In this document: in pieces, positions 8,609 through 16,864 of the stretch | How positions within the stretch are numbered: position 1 is the stretch's first letter | How the letters are laid out: the number at the start of each line of letters is the position of its first letter | DNA from: an uncultured Lewinella sp. | GTDB lineage: Bacteria > Bacteroidota > Bacteroidia > Chitinophagales > Saprospiraceae | Length of the DNA: 47,604 nucleotides | Assembly (NCBI GenBank): GCA_913057785.1 | Contig: CAJXPD010000044.1 | Span: 1 to 47,604, forward strand | Direction: 5' to 3' | Made by a program: the position numbers and the translations under genes | Notes under the pieces: model-generated | Database searches by the model: none | Seen by the model: only the letters and a program-made list of their open reading frames with translations | What the model was told of the DNA's origin: nothing

Positions 8609-9247
8609 TTAATCAAGGATGACGAAGGCATACCAGGTATGCTGTGTGCGATCACCACCTTCCGGTTTAAATTTCACGAAGCTATCGGTCATCCCTACTC
8701 CACTTGCACTTTTGTAAGGGCCGGTGCCCCCCGTAATTATGAAGCGATCCTGAAAAGCGGCTTGAAATTCTGAGGGAGGAGATATCAATTTGACCACACC
8801 TGTTGGGATTTCTATATGCAGTTCATGACCGGCCTCCGTGTAGAAAGTACCCTGGCCACCTTTGTAGTCTACGGTAAGATCTCCTTCTGCTGGTGGTTTG
8901 GCACAGAACGTGATTTCCGTTTTGAATTTTCCTAGTACATTGGCGTTTCCTTCTCCCTTTTGCACATTGAAAAACGGATAGCTCTGGTCTTCACAATTAC
9001 CACCTTCCACCCCAAGTCGGGGATCAGTAAGATCCTGCTCTGTAAAGAAACTCGCCTTCAACTTCTTGGCTTTACCATTTCGAATTTTTTTTGGGGTCCA
9101 CTTCAGCAAGGCTTGTTCTACCTCCTCCTTAAAAACAATTTCTTGATCATGTGCTGAACCTTGCTCGGAAGCGTCCGCGACCTTGTCGCAGGAGCATAGA
9201 ATGGTCATTAGGCAGCATGTGCCTATCAGTAATTTCAGGGTATTCAT
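8609..9247 (-). CDS. Lipoprotein with an AOC/dirigent-like barrel pattern
   Basis: 212 residues. Signal peptide II: LLIGTCCLMTILCSCDK, lipobox Cys about residue 20. The N-terminal mature part is charged and probably helical (EVEQALLKWTPKKIRNGKAKKLK). The C-terminal half has the pattern FQDRFIITGGTGPYKSASGV followed by GDRTQHTWYAFVILD, which resembles the GGTGxFxxAxG turn of allene-oxide-cyclase/dirigent-like barrels and of secreted bacterial relatives. No enzyme activity can be claimed. A possible -7 element (TACATTTG on the minus strand, 9350-9357) lies about 100 bp upstream. Confidence 0.75.
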   Translation of the reverse strand: MNTLKLLIGTCCLMTILCSCDKVADASEQGSAHDQEIVFKEEVEQALLKWTPKKIRNGKAKKLKASFFTEQDLTDPRLGVEGGNCEDQSYPFFNVQKGEGNANVLGKFKTEITFCAKPPAEGDLTVDYKGGQGTFYTEAGHELHIEIPTGVVKLISPPSEFQAAFQDRFIITGGTGPYKSASGVGMTDSFVKFKPEGGDRTQHTWYAFVILD

Positions 9248-9753
9248 GCTTATGATTATTAGTTAGTAAAATTCTGGCTTCCAGCTGCTCCAGATTAGCT
9301 TGGAACGAATAAATATTCTACCCCAAACCAGGAGCAAGCTTCCTGAGTCCAAATGTATGGGTTGGTGATAATGGCTGTTAGTCACTTTCTTTCTAGGATT
9401 AGGCTATTTGTTGCTTTTCTCATAAAGACGATTAGTCTATTTGTTCCAAACTTGCATTAGCTATGTTGTTAAGTGTTTGGTTTGTAGTTGGTTGTGGGTG
9501 CTTCTTGACTTGGAGGGTAAAGAGGACTAGACATGCCCAAGAATGGTTAAGCTGCTAGTGCAGTTATTATCGAGCCAGGATCAATAGACTCCGTCAAACT
9601 TCCAGACATTGCTATTATTCCCTTTTCCAGCGTGATTGGTCCCAACTGTTGGACAAAAAGAATTGACAAGAATCATAATATCTGGTGATCTGCATCAACT
9701 TGCATGGTGATCATTTGCCCTACCTTTTCGGTAAGAATAAATCCGTAAAGCTT
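9248..9753. other. Divergent intergenic region with a spaced direct repeat
   Basis: About 500 bp between the divergent lipoprotein and CBS genes with no supported gene. It contains the sequence CAAATGTA at 9350, which on the minus strand matches the Bacteroidota -7 consensus TAnnTTTG, and two 16-bp direct repeats 33 bp apart (9397 and 9430). Confidence 0.5.
9397..9445. repeat. 16-bp direct repeat, 33-bp period, upstream of CBS gene
   Basis: GATTAGGCTATTTGTT (9397-9412) and GATTAGTCTATTTGTT (9430-9445) differ at one base. The 33-bp spacing is about three helical turns, which would suit cooperative protein binding. It may also be chance in AT-rich DNA. Confidence 0.4.
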
Positions 9754-10173
9754 ATGAATATCAAGGTAAAAGATTTAATGGTAAAATCGGTTATTACTAC
9801 GCTGCCACATAAAACCGTAGGGCATTCTCAATCCATTATGGCGAGGAACAAAATAAAATCCATTCCGGTGGTCAATAGCGAAATGGAATTGGAAGGGATT
9901 ATTACTTCGTCTGATATCCTAAAAGACTTTTCGGAGAATACACCACTCAGCCATGTTATGTCCAAGAAGGTATACACCGTCCCCGCCTATTCAGACGTAC
10001 ATATTGCGGCTCGAATCATGCGCAACCACAAGATCAATCATCTGATAGTGACGGATGAGAAGAAGGTAGTAGGTGTATTAAGTGCACATGATCTCCTACG
10101 TTTGGTGGAAGATCATCGCTTTGTCATGAAGAATCCCCCGACTCCTTCGAAGAAAAAGAAGAGTAGGGTTTGA
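9754..10173 (+). CDS. CBS-pair domain protein
   Basis: 139-residue cytoplasmic protein made almost entirely of two CBS motifs, which bind adenine nucleotides and act as energy or ligand sensors. First CBS: KVKDLMVKSVITTLPHKTVG through IKSIPVVNSEMELEGIITSSDIL; second: VMSKKVYTVPAYSDVHIAARIM through INHLIVTDEKKVVGVLSAHDLLRLV. Tail is basic (PSKKKKSR). ATG 9754 is preferred to the upstream start at 9685 because the domain begins directly after it. No fused effector domain, so its partner is unknown. Confidence 0.88.
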   Translation: MNIKVKDLMVKSVITTLPHKTVGHSQSIMARNKIKSIPVVNSEMELEGIITSSDILKDFSENTPLSHVMSKKVYTVPAYSDVHIAARIMRNHKINHLIVTDEKKVVGVLSAHDLLRLVEDHRFVMKNPPTPSKKKKSRV

Positions 10174-10212
10174 CAGGTAGAGGGCTGGGGATTCCTCGCT
10201 CTGCGGGGGATT

Positions 10213-10271
10213 GATGTTGGTGAAAAACACCAACATCGGCTTGGGAGGGCTAGTCTCCCAAGCCGGTGTTG
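10213..10271. terminator. Two mutually exclusive hairpins between convergent genes
   Basis: Hairpin 1: GATGTTGGTG (10213-10222) with CACCAACATC (10228-10237), ten perfect pairs. Hairpin 2: CGGCTTGGGAG (10237-10247) with CTCCCAAGCCG (10255-10265), eleven perfect pairs, which can extend by one wobble and five more pairs into the right arm of hairpin 1 (to 10231/10271). The site sits between the stops of the CBS gene and the DUF4139-like gene, so it most likely terminates both. Confidence 0.6.
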
Positions 10272-10308
10272 ATATTTTCTACGAACACATAACCTCCGCC
10301 TTCCTGGC

Positions 10309-11913
10309 CTAATTCAGTACGTAGACCTGATACGAGTAATTAATCTTTAATTCCTCACCGGCCTTGATGCTAGTTTCCCAACAAACATCTGTGGTGTTAT
10401 TGGGGCTACCTGAGGTATTCACGCGTTCTGCCTTTAGCCATTTGACATTGGATTTCTTCAGTTCACCAATGATGGGTCGACGGATATTCAAGTCAATATC
10501 CTTGCTTTTATTGTTCTTGGCGATGATTTGACCTTCCACGGTAATCAGGTCATAAAAGAATTCCCCATTTTGGCGCTTCACCCGCTTTACACGCTCCTCC
10601 CGGCCAGTAGCTTTTTCGGCTTGTTTGATTCTGACATCTGGAGCCTCCGTTAATTTGACGAAGGAGTGATCATTGATGGAGGTGTAATTCAGCTGATCCT
10701 GACTAATGGGTTTGGTTTCTTGTTCCTGCTTAACCACCAATATGGGCCCCGTTGTGAAAGGGTAAGGAGTGCTGTTATTTACACGTACAGAATGGAAAAC
10801 TTTGTTTGGGGAGGGGTTGAAGAGATATTCAGAAGCGTAGGAGTTTTTGCGCTCATTATTTTGAGGGAGATTACACTCATATATATGGGCAATCTCAATT
10901 TCCGCCTCAAAGACAGGATATTGACCACTTCCGCCTTTTCTAAGATTCATATCCTTCAATGTGTAGAAATATAGATCTTCAGTTGAAGAGCCTTCCAGAC
11001 CGCTTGTCGTGCTCGAAATAGAAATATCTGCTGCTGGGAAGTCATCATACTGGGCATAGGTTTGCCCTTGAAAGGTGTTGGAAAAGGTTTGGGGGCGAAG
11101 ACCTCTGGAGTTTAAATTTTCCCTGAAAAAATTGATTAGGCTGGAATAGGCATTGGCATGTTTAAAATTAGGAACACCCACCACAAAGTTTACATCGGTT
11201 CCCTCAATATCTTCCGTATTGTTGGTCACTTCTGCACTGAGTTTTAGACGCGCCTTTTTATCCTCCAGTAACTCTAGAAGATAGGTTGGAGTCCAGTTCA
11301 ATCCCTGAGCTAAATACATCATGTTCAAAGGTTGCTTTCGTCCCGAGTTCTTAAACTCTACTACTAGCACTGGCTTGATCTCCTTTTTATTCCACTCCAG
11401 AATATGATCGGGTTGTTCAGAGAATTCTATTCTACGAATATCACTCTTTGCTAGGCTTATCCACTTATTACCCAATTTCAAACTGACCAGTGGGTGATCC
11501 TGGGCTTGACCATTGGCAGGATCGTTCTGCCCAATATCTTCGGCTATACCTTCCACGACTTGATCCTCACTTAGAAATACACGTACTCTCTTTCCTAAAT
11601 TTGCATTCAGTAGCTCGAACATACTGCGCGCAACTGTTTGTTGAGCCACCATCAATGTATCCACATACCCACTTACTGATTCTACCTGATTATTGGGAGA
11701 GGTAATCCAGAAAGTACCAGATAATGCTGGAGGAAGATTCTTTTTCATGGTATACACACCTTCGGCAGGTGCTATTTGGCCTGATTTGATAAAAAATGCA
11801 GTCCCATTCTTAAAAATGGAGATGGAGGAGGTGGTAAAGTCCTTCTTGACATCCTGGGCGGACAGGGACAAACATAGCACCAAATAAAAGAGGAGTAGCA
11901 GTGTGTTTTTCAT
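10309..11913 (-). CDS. Exported DUF4139-like protein
   Basis: 534 residues with signal peptide LLLLFYLVLCLSLSAQ. N-terminal part: ITSSISIFKNGTAFFIKSGQI-type start, as in proteins related to mucoidy inhibitor A/DUF4139, where an N-terminal region is followed by a large beta-rich domain. The diagnostic part is around residues 200-260: YLAQGLNWTPTYLLELLEDKKARLKLSAEVTNNTEDIEGTDVNFVVGVPNF, matching the DUF4139 pattern of YxxxGLxWxPxYxL followed by A.v.N.t.D...v.l..G. It ends with an Ig-like strand region with KAGEELKINYSYQVYV. Probably periplasmic or surface-attached; molecular role unknown. No operon partner. Confidence 0.75.
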   Translation of the reverse strand: MKNTLLLLFYLVLCLSLSAQDVKKDFTTSSISIFKNGTAFFIKSGQIAPAEGVYTMKKNLPPALSGTFWITSPNNQVESVSGYVDTLMVAQQTVARSMFELLNANLGKRVRVFLSEDQVVEGIAEDIGQNDPANGQAQDHPLVSLKLGNKWISLAKSDIRRIEFSEQPDHILEWNKKEIKPVLVVEFKNSGRKQPLNMMYLAQGLNWTPTYLLELLEDKKARLKLSAEVTNNTEDIEGTDVNFVVGVPNFKHANAYSSLINFFRENLNSRGLRPQTFSNTFQGQTYAQYDDFPAADISISSTTSGLEGSSTEDLYFYTLKDMNLRKGGSGQYPVFEAEIEIAHIYECNLPQNNERKNSYASEYLFNPSPNKVFHSVRVNNSTPYPFTTGPILVVKQEQETKPISQDQLNYTSINDHSFVKLTEAPDVRIKQAEKATGREERVKRVKRQNGEFFYDLITVEGQIIAKNNKSKDIDLNIRRPIIGELKKSNVKWLKAERVNTSGSPNNTTDVCWETSIKAGEELKINYSYQVYVLN

Positions 11914-12212
11914 GGTACTTTGAATTTATAGGGGTTAATTAATCTAGGTTGAATATTGGCTAATCCCAAGCTAGCCTATACTGGCTCTGCTAGGGAGTGA
12001 TTAAACTGTGGTGAATATAGGAAGTGTCGAGCAACTTGATTCCAGCGGCTATGGTCCATTGACCAGAAATTGAATCTGCCCGGTGTTAAGAGATGCCTTA
12101 TGAAACACAATATATGAGAGTAACGGCAGTCTATTGTGATCTATTGCCTTGGAAAGGATAGGGCTTGCAACTTCATCGATTTTTATACCTTAGCGATTCA
12201 ATTCTTTTGAGA
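11914..12212. other. Divergent intergenic region, nothing clear
   Basis: About 300 bp between the divergent DUF4139-like and MBOAT genes. No gene, hairpin or clear promoter element was identified. Confidence 0.5.
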
Positions 12213-13637
12213 ATGCTGTTTAGTTCACTCATCTTCCTGTATTCATTTTTGCCTGTCCTCTTGTTGGCGCTCTTGCTGTTGCCAAAGACCTGGCACAATG
12301 GCGTTTTACTGCTGGCTAGCTTGGTGTTTTATGCATGGGGAGGAGTGAGTTATACGGTAATTCTCGTCCTTTCGATTCTACTAAACTATGGGATTGGCCG
12401 TTGGCTTGGGACTAAGCCAAAGGAATCAGCTAAGGCTATCCTAGTGCTTGGTTTGGTGTTGAATTTGGGACTTTTAATTTTCTTTAAGTATATCCTTTTC
12501 TTCTTGGGGCAAATCAACCTCGGCCTGCAATGGCTGGGAGAAGAGTCCATTGGTCTACCCAAAATTGTACTTCCCTTGGGGATCTCCTTTTTTACTTTTC
12601 AGGGCATCTCTTATCTGGTGGATGTATATCGAGGTACAACCCAGGTGCAGAAAAATCTTGGGCGCTTGGGGCTTTACATTGCCTTATTCCCACAATTGAT
12701 CGCAGGGCCGATTGTACGGTACCAAGATTTGGCAGGGCAATTGGGACCAAGGTCCGTTGGTTGGTTGAACATCAGCGTCGGATTGGAACGATTTGTGGTG
12801 GGTTTAGCAAAGAAGGTATTATTGGCTAACAATTTTGCTTTGGTGGCTGACGCTATTTTTACGGCGCATCCCGAGAGCTTATCCTGGCCGCTGGCTTGGT
12901 TAGGTGTCTTGGTGTATGCCCTGCAGATATACTTCGATTTTTCTGGCTATTCGGATATGGCGATCGGACTCGGCCGAATGTTCGGTTTTGTGATTCCCGA
13001 AAATTTTAACTTCCCCTACATCGCCCGTTCTGTTAGAGCGTTTTGGCGTAGATGGCATATCTCCTTGTCGCAATGGTTTAGGGATTATGTCTATATCTCA
13101 TTGGGTGGCAGTCGGGGTAACCATACACAGACCTATCGGAATCTAATAGTGGTGTTTCTTTTGACGGGCTTTTGGCACGGGGCCAGTTGGACCTTTGTCT
13201 TTTGGGGTGCTCTTCATGGGGTATTTATGCTGCTTGAACGTGGGCGATTTGGGCGCTGGTTGGAAAAATCTTCCAGCTTTCTTCAACATCTCTATTTATT
13301 GCTGGTAATTGGTCTGTCATGGGTAGTGTTTAGGGCAGAGACCTTGGGATATGCCATGGATTATTACGGACGCTTGTTGGGCTTAGGAACACAAAGTGAT
13401 TTTCAATTGGATATCTCAACTTATTTGGATTGGGAATTCCGGATAGCACTTTTGTTGGGGATCATCTTTTCGATTCCAATGACTGGCTTCCGAATTCGAT
13501 CCGGTCTTGACGAACTGGTGGGCCGACTTAGTATAGGTCAGATAGGACGAGCTTTTCTGTTTGTGCTATTATTTTTCTGGTGCACCATGGAACTGGCCAA
13601 TGATTCTTATAATCCGTTCATTTATTTCAGATTCTGA
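12213..13637 (+). CDS. MBOAT-family O-acyltransferase (AlgI-like)
   Basis: 474-residue polytopic inner-membrane protein that passes acyl (usually acetyl) groups across the membrane for modification of an exported polymer. Seen: typical start LFSSLIFLYSFLPVLLLALLLL, then about ten hydrophobic helices; FWRRWHISLSQWFRDYVYISLGG; and the catalytic block GFWHGASWTFVFWGALHG with the conserved His at residue 322. ATG 12213 is chosen because AlgI-type proteins start with this motif; the upstream TTG at 12165 adds an uncharacteristic N-terminus. The stop overlaps the start of the AlgX-like gene (TGATG), so the two are translationally coupled. The polymer target is not encoded nearby. Confidence 0.93.
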   Translation: MLFSSLIFLYSFLPVLLLALLLLPKTWHNGVLLLASLVFYAWGGVSYTVILVLSILLNYGIGRWLGTKPKESAKAILVLGLVLNLGLLIFFKYILFFLGQINLGLQWLGEESIGLPKIVLPLGISFFTFQGISYLVDVYRGTTQVQKNLGRLGLYIALFPQLIAGPIVRYQDLAGQLGPRSVGWLNISVGLERFVVGLAKKVLLANNFALVADAIFTAHPESLSWPLAWLGVLVYALQIYFDFSGYSDMAIGLGRMFGFVIPENFNFPYIARSVRAFWRRWHISLSQWFRDYVYISLGGSRGNHTQTYRNLIVVFLLTGFWHGASWTFVFWGALHGVFMLLERGRFGRWLEKSSSFLQHLYLLLVIGLSWVVFRAETLGYAMDYYGRLLGLGTQSDFQLDISTYLDWEFRIALLLGIIFSIPMTGFRIRSGLDELVGRLSIGQIGRAFLFVLLFFWCTMELANDSYNPFIYFRF

Positions 13638-14791
13638 TGAGGAGTTGGCCTACATATCATCATCTTTTACCGACGCTTTTTGGTGTACTGATCCTCTTCT
13701 ACTGGGTGGATCGTGTATTTGGATTATTGCCGGTTCCAGATTTGCAGGAGAAACGGAAATTAGCGGAGGCACCCGAGCTAGATCCAAGTTTTCTTGATCC
13801 GTTTCCTAAGGATTATGAGGCCTATTACAATGACCATTTCCAATGGAGAAATGGTTTGATCCGTTTGAAAAACCAGATCAACTACTACACTTTCAAGCAG
13901 TCCAGCTTACCGAACGAGGTACTGGTGGGAAAAGAGGATTGGCTTTTCAAATCCGGCTTTCAATTAGATATCTATACAGGTAAGTTTCAGTTCTCAGATC
14001 GAGAGCTCGAAGGAATCGCGAAGGAGTTGAAACGTAGAAAAGCGCTAGTAGAAGCAACCGGAGGTAGATATTACCTTTGTATCCCGCCACAAAAGCACTC
14101 CATTTATCCAGAGTTTCTTCCTAACTCGGTACAACGCTTTAATGCCCAGACCTGCACTGAGCAGTTAGTCGCCTACCTTTCGGCTAATACAGATATTGAC
14201 TACATCGATCTTTTTCAACCAATCAGGGAACGGAAGGAGAAAACGGATAGCTTATTGTACCATGTCACGGATCATCACTGGAATGATATTACGGCTCTTT
14301 TAGCTGCAGAGGAGATTCTAGGCTACTTGCGACAAGATTTTCCTGCTCTAGGTAGGATTGAAGATTCGGATTATTCCTTCAACTACGCTGAATTCGACGG
14401 TATGACCCTGGCTGAGATGTTGGGGATTGAGCAGGAGGTGACAGAAAGGGCCCCAATCTTGACTCCGATGATTGAGCTACAAGCAAAAGATAGCATTCGC
14501 CAGTATCCTGCACCCCATGACTTCCCGTTTAAATCTGACTATGTAGTAGATAAACGTGTTCCTGGTAGTTCGGCTCCGGCGCTCTTTATGGTTCGCGAGA
14601 GCTTCGCAAGTGCTACCATCTTACCGCTCTCAGAACATTTCAGCCGTAGTTTCTATCTCTTTGATAATTGGAAACATAACTTTAATGCACCCATCTTTGC
14701 AGCAGAGCAGCCTGATATATATATTCAAATGGTCTGGGAGGGTTTATTATTCAACTTAATGGATACCCCTCCGGCAGATGCCAAATGGTAA
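13637..14791 (+). CDS. DHHW/AlgX-AlgJ-like SGNH-type acetyltransferase partner
   Basis: 384 residues, N-terminal signal anchor (LLPTLFGVLILFYWVDRVF), then a periplasmic domain. Family marks: NDHFQWRNGLIRLKNQINYY, VLVGKEDWLF (the usual GKxGWLF), the DHHW motif at residues 212-215 (HVTDHHWND) and FMVRESFA with a possible catalytic Ser at residue 322. In AlgJ/AlgX the DHH and Ser residues form the SGNH-like active centre. Together with the overlapping MBOAT gene it forms an O-acetylation pair: the MBOAT protein exports acetyl groups and this protein transfers them to an extracellular glycan. The glycan is unknown. Confidence 0.88.
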   Translation: MRSWPTYHHLLPTLFGVLILFYWVDRVFGLLPVPDLQEKRKLAEAPELDPSFLDPFPKDYEAYYNDHFQWRNGLIRLKNQINYYTFKQSSLPNEVLVGKEDWLFKSGFQLDIYTGKFQFSDRELEGIAKELKRRKALVEATGGRYYLCIPPQKHSIYPEFLPNSVQRFNAQTCTEQLVAYLSANTDIDYIDLFQPIRERKEKTDSLLYHVTDHHWNDITALLAAEEILGYLRQDFPALGRIEDSDYSFNYAEFDGMTLAEMLGIEQEVTERAPILTPMIELQAKDSIRQYPAPHDFPFKSDYVVDKRVPGSSAPALFMVRESFASATILPLSEHFSRSFYLFDNWKHNFNAPIFAAEQPDIYIQMVWEGLLFNLMDTPPADAKW

Positions 14792-14812
14792 GATTTTTCG
14801 CTTACCAATCCA

Positions 14813-15781
14813 TTAGGCCCTGAAGGCAGAAGGCGTAATGCCGTATGTCTTCTTGAAGGTCTTACTGAAATAGTGCAAGTCCTGATAACCACACTGATCT
14901 GCAATATCTTTTACAGAGAGATGAGGACGATGCTTCAGTAGGTTCGCCGCTCTTTCCATCCGAACTTTAGTCAGGTATTGGTTAGGAGAAAGCCCGTAGC
15001 ACTGCTTAAAGGTGCGCAAGAAGTGAAATTCCGAAAGCATAGCTGCTTTTGCAATATCTCTAATTAGCAGCTTTTGATTTAAGTTGCTATGGATGTACTC
15101 CAGTGAAAGGCGAAGTCGGCGGTGCAACTCCTCTCTAGTACTGGCTTTACTGGCTTGAATATTGGCTACACGACGCTTTTGCTCTCTGTCATGTTGCCAC
15201 ATAAGGTCCGATAAATTGTAAAACATGGTCGAAGATTCCACGGTATTGAATTGAGTTTTGTGGTGGTTGATATAATGTAGATATCTGGCCAATGGCCCAA
15301 TGCTGGATGGGAATAAGCTTTCCCTACATTCGCTCTCATGGGTAGGCAGATCAAAGGGGCGATCCAGTGCCTGCCGATCGTTCATTTGCTGATATTGATC
15401 CCACTGTTTGAGTAGCATAGGGTCCAAATAAAGGCAGATACCCTTTACGTCTTTCTTGGACTTTAGTTTAATATGAACATCGCGATCATGATTAATGACT
15501 AGAAACTGTCCCGGGCGAACCACAAATTTTTTTCCTTCAAATAGGTAGGTTTCTTCCCCCTCACAGACGTACTTAATTGAGATACCGCGTGCTTTAGACT
15601 TTACTTCAATCTTCTTGGCGTGTGAATAGATAATGCGATTAATGTCATTGCCTTCGTCGAAGACATAGGTCCATGTATTCATCAGATTGAGCAAGGCTTG
15701 TCGTTCCATTGATAGCCTTTTACCCTTAGCAAGCCAAATTCGCTCTTCCGAGCTCCTGTCAATGAGTGTATTTCTGGTCAA
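14813..15781 (-). CDS. AraC-family transcriptional regulator
   Basis: 322 residues. C-terminal 100 residues form the two helix-turn-helix units of AraC/XylS regulators: LLIRDIAKAAMLSEFHFLRTFKQCYGLSPNQYL and LSVKDIADQCGYQDLHYFSKTFKKTYGITPSAFRA. The N-terminal part (about residues 40-170) looks like a cupin-type sensor: IKYVCEGEETYLFEGKKFVVRPGQFLVINHD. Its gene converges on the MBOAT/AlgX-like pair with a 21-bp gap; whether it controls that operon is unknown. The start codon is ATG at 15781. Confidence 0.92.
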   Translation of the reverse strand: MTRNTLIDRSSEERIWLAKGKRLSMERQALLNLMNTWTYVFDEGNDINRIIYSHAKKIEVKSKARGISIKYVCEGEETYLFEGKKFVVRPGQFLVINHDRDVHIKLKSKKDVKGICLYLDPMLLKQWDQYQQMNDRQALDRPFDLPTHESECRESLFPSSIGPLARYLHYINHHKTQFNTVESSTMFYNLSDLMWQHDREQKRRVANIQASKASTREELHRRLRLSLEYIHSNLNQKLLIRDIAKAAMLSEFHFLRTFKQCYGLSPNQYLTKVRMERAANLLKHRPHLSVKDIADQCGYQDLHYFSKTFKKTYGITPSAFRA

Positions 15782-16213
15782 ATTGATCGGTGCAATAGGT
15801 TAACGAAAAGATAAATTACGTACCGTCGCTACACTGAGTGACTTGCTTCAAAAGAGGCAAGGCCCAAGCGTACCGCCAGTTGCACAAGCAAGTGGTTCCA
15901 GGTAGTAATGTAATTTGACTATTGCTGTAGAGAGGAAAATATTGGTGTTAATACAAGGAGTAGCACTGTGTTTCCACAATAATAAGAAAATCGGCTGGTA
16001 TCAAGGGTGCATTTGGATGAAAAATCCCATTTTCCCGACCAGGAAGCCATTTTTGATGCCCAAATTGGTCTCATCTAGGCCGAATATTCTGCTATTTTCG
16101 ACACTTCTTTACCCGAACTTTAAAATCTCATGATAAAATGACAGAATGTTATTGAGGCTCTATACCTTTGGGCTCTTCTATAAATTCCTTCCTTATAACG
16201 TGATAGAAAACCT
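15782..16213. other. Divergent intergenic region with a possible promoter
   Basis: About 430 bp between the AraC and HAD genes. TACCTTTG at 16163-16170 matches the Bacteroidota -7 consensus TAnnTTTG about 45 bp before the HAD start, but I see no good TTTG at the -33 position. An inverted pair ACTTGCTT/AAGCAAGT (15841 and 15886) is present. The open frame at 15915-16133 has no protein-like features. Confidence 0.45.
16163..16170 (+). promoter_or_regulatory. Candidate -7 promoter element of the HAD gene
   Basis: TACCTTTG fits the TAnnTTTG consensus known for the main sigma factor in Bacteroidota. The distance to the start codon (44 bp) is reasonable. The -33 partner is not clear. Confidence 0.3.
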
Positions 16214-16822
16214 ATGGAAATAAAGACTATCGTATTTGATTTAGGGGGTGTATTGATCGATTGGGATCCAGCTTACCTCTATAGAAAAATGTTTGACGAC
16301 CCCAAGGAGATGGAGTATTTCTTAACGGAAGTTTGTACGCCAAGTTGGAATGCAGAACAAGACGCCGGTCGAAGCTGGGAAGATGCCATCAACTTATTGT
16401 TACCGGATTTTCCAAAGTACGAAAATGAAATTCGGGCTTATTTTGGCCGCTGGACCGAGATGCTGGGTGGCCCCATCGAAGGAACGGTGGATATTCTCAG
16501 GGAGATTAAAGAAGGAGGACGCTATCGTCTGTATGCCCTAACCAACTGGTCTGCAGAAACCTTTCCCTTTGCCCTCGAGCGGTATGATTTCTTACAATGG
16601 TTCGAAGGTACCTTGGTATCCGGGGCAGAGCATCTGAAGAAACCTGATCGGAGAATTTATGACTTGCTGCTAGATCGCTACCAAATTGACGGGCCAACGG
16701 CCTTATTCCTTGACGACAGCATGGCTAATGTCGAAGGATCTATAGCAGCGGGCTTACCCGCTATCCAATTTCATAATCCAGCACAATTACGAGAAGATCT
16801 CCAACAAAAGGGGATATTATAA
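16214..16822 (+). CDS. HAD-superfamily phosphatase (YihX-like)
   Basis: 202-residue cytoplasmic haloacid-dehalogenase-type hydrolase. Motif I is VFDLGGVLIDWD with the nucleophilic Asp at residue 9; in this branch the second Asp of DxD is replaced by Gly, as in YihX-type proteins (DLGNV). Motif II is YALTNWS, motif III KKPDRRIYDLLL with the conserved Lys, motif IV LFLDDSMANVEGSIAAG. A cap of about 70 residues sits between motifs I and II. Likely acts on small phosphomonoesters such as sugar phosphates; the exact substrate cannot be told. The S9 peptidase gene follows after 42 bp. Confidence 0.9.
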   Translation: MEIKTIVFDLGGVLIDWDPAYLYRKMFDDPKEMEYFLTEVCTPSWNAEQDAGRSWEDAINLLLPDFPKYENEIRAYFGRWTEMLGGPIEGTVDILREIKEGGRYRLYALTNWSAETFPFALERYDFLQWFEGTLVSGAEHLKKPDRRIYDLLLDRYQIDGPTALFLDDSMANVEGSIAAGLPAIQFHNPAQLREDLQQKGIL

Positions 16823-16864
16823 AATCGCTTTTTCAACAGCCTTCCACCACAAAACTTGGACTTG

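Noticed and set aside
15915..16133. 72-codon open frame between the AraC and HAD genes
   Set aside because: No signal, domain or ribosome site, and low-complexity composition; it also overlaps the stretch just upstream of the likely HAD promoter.
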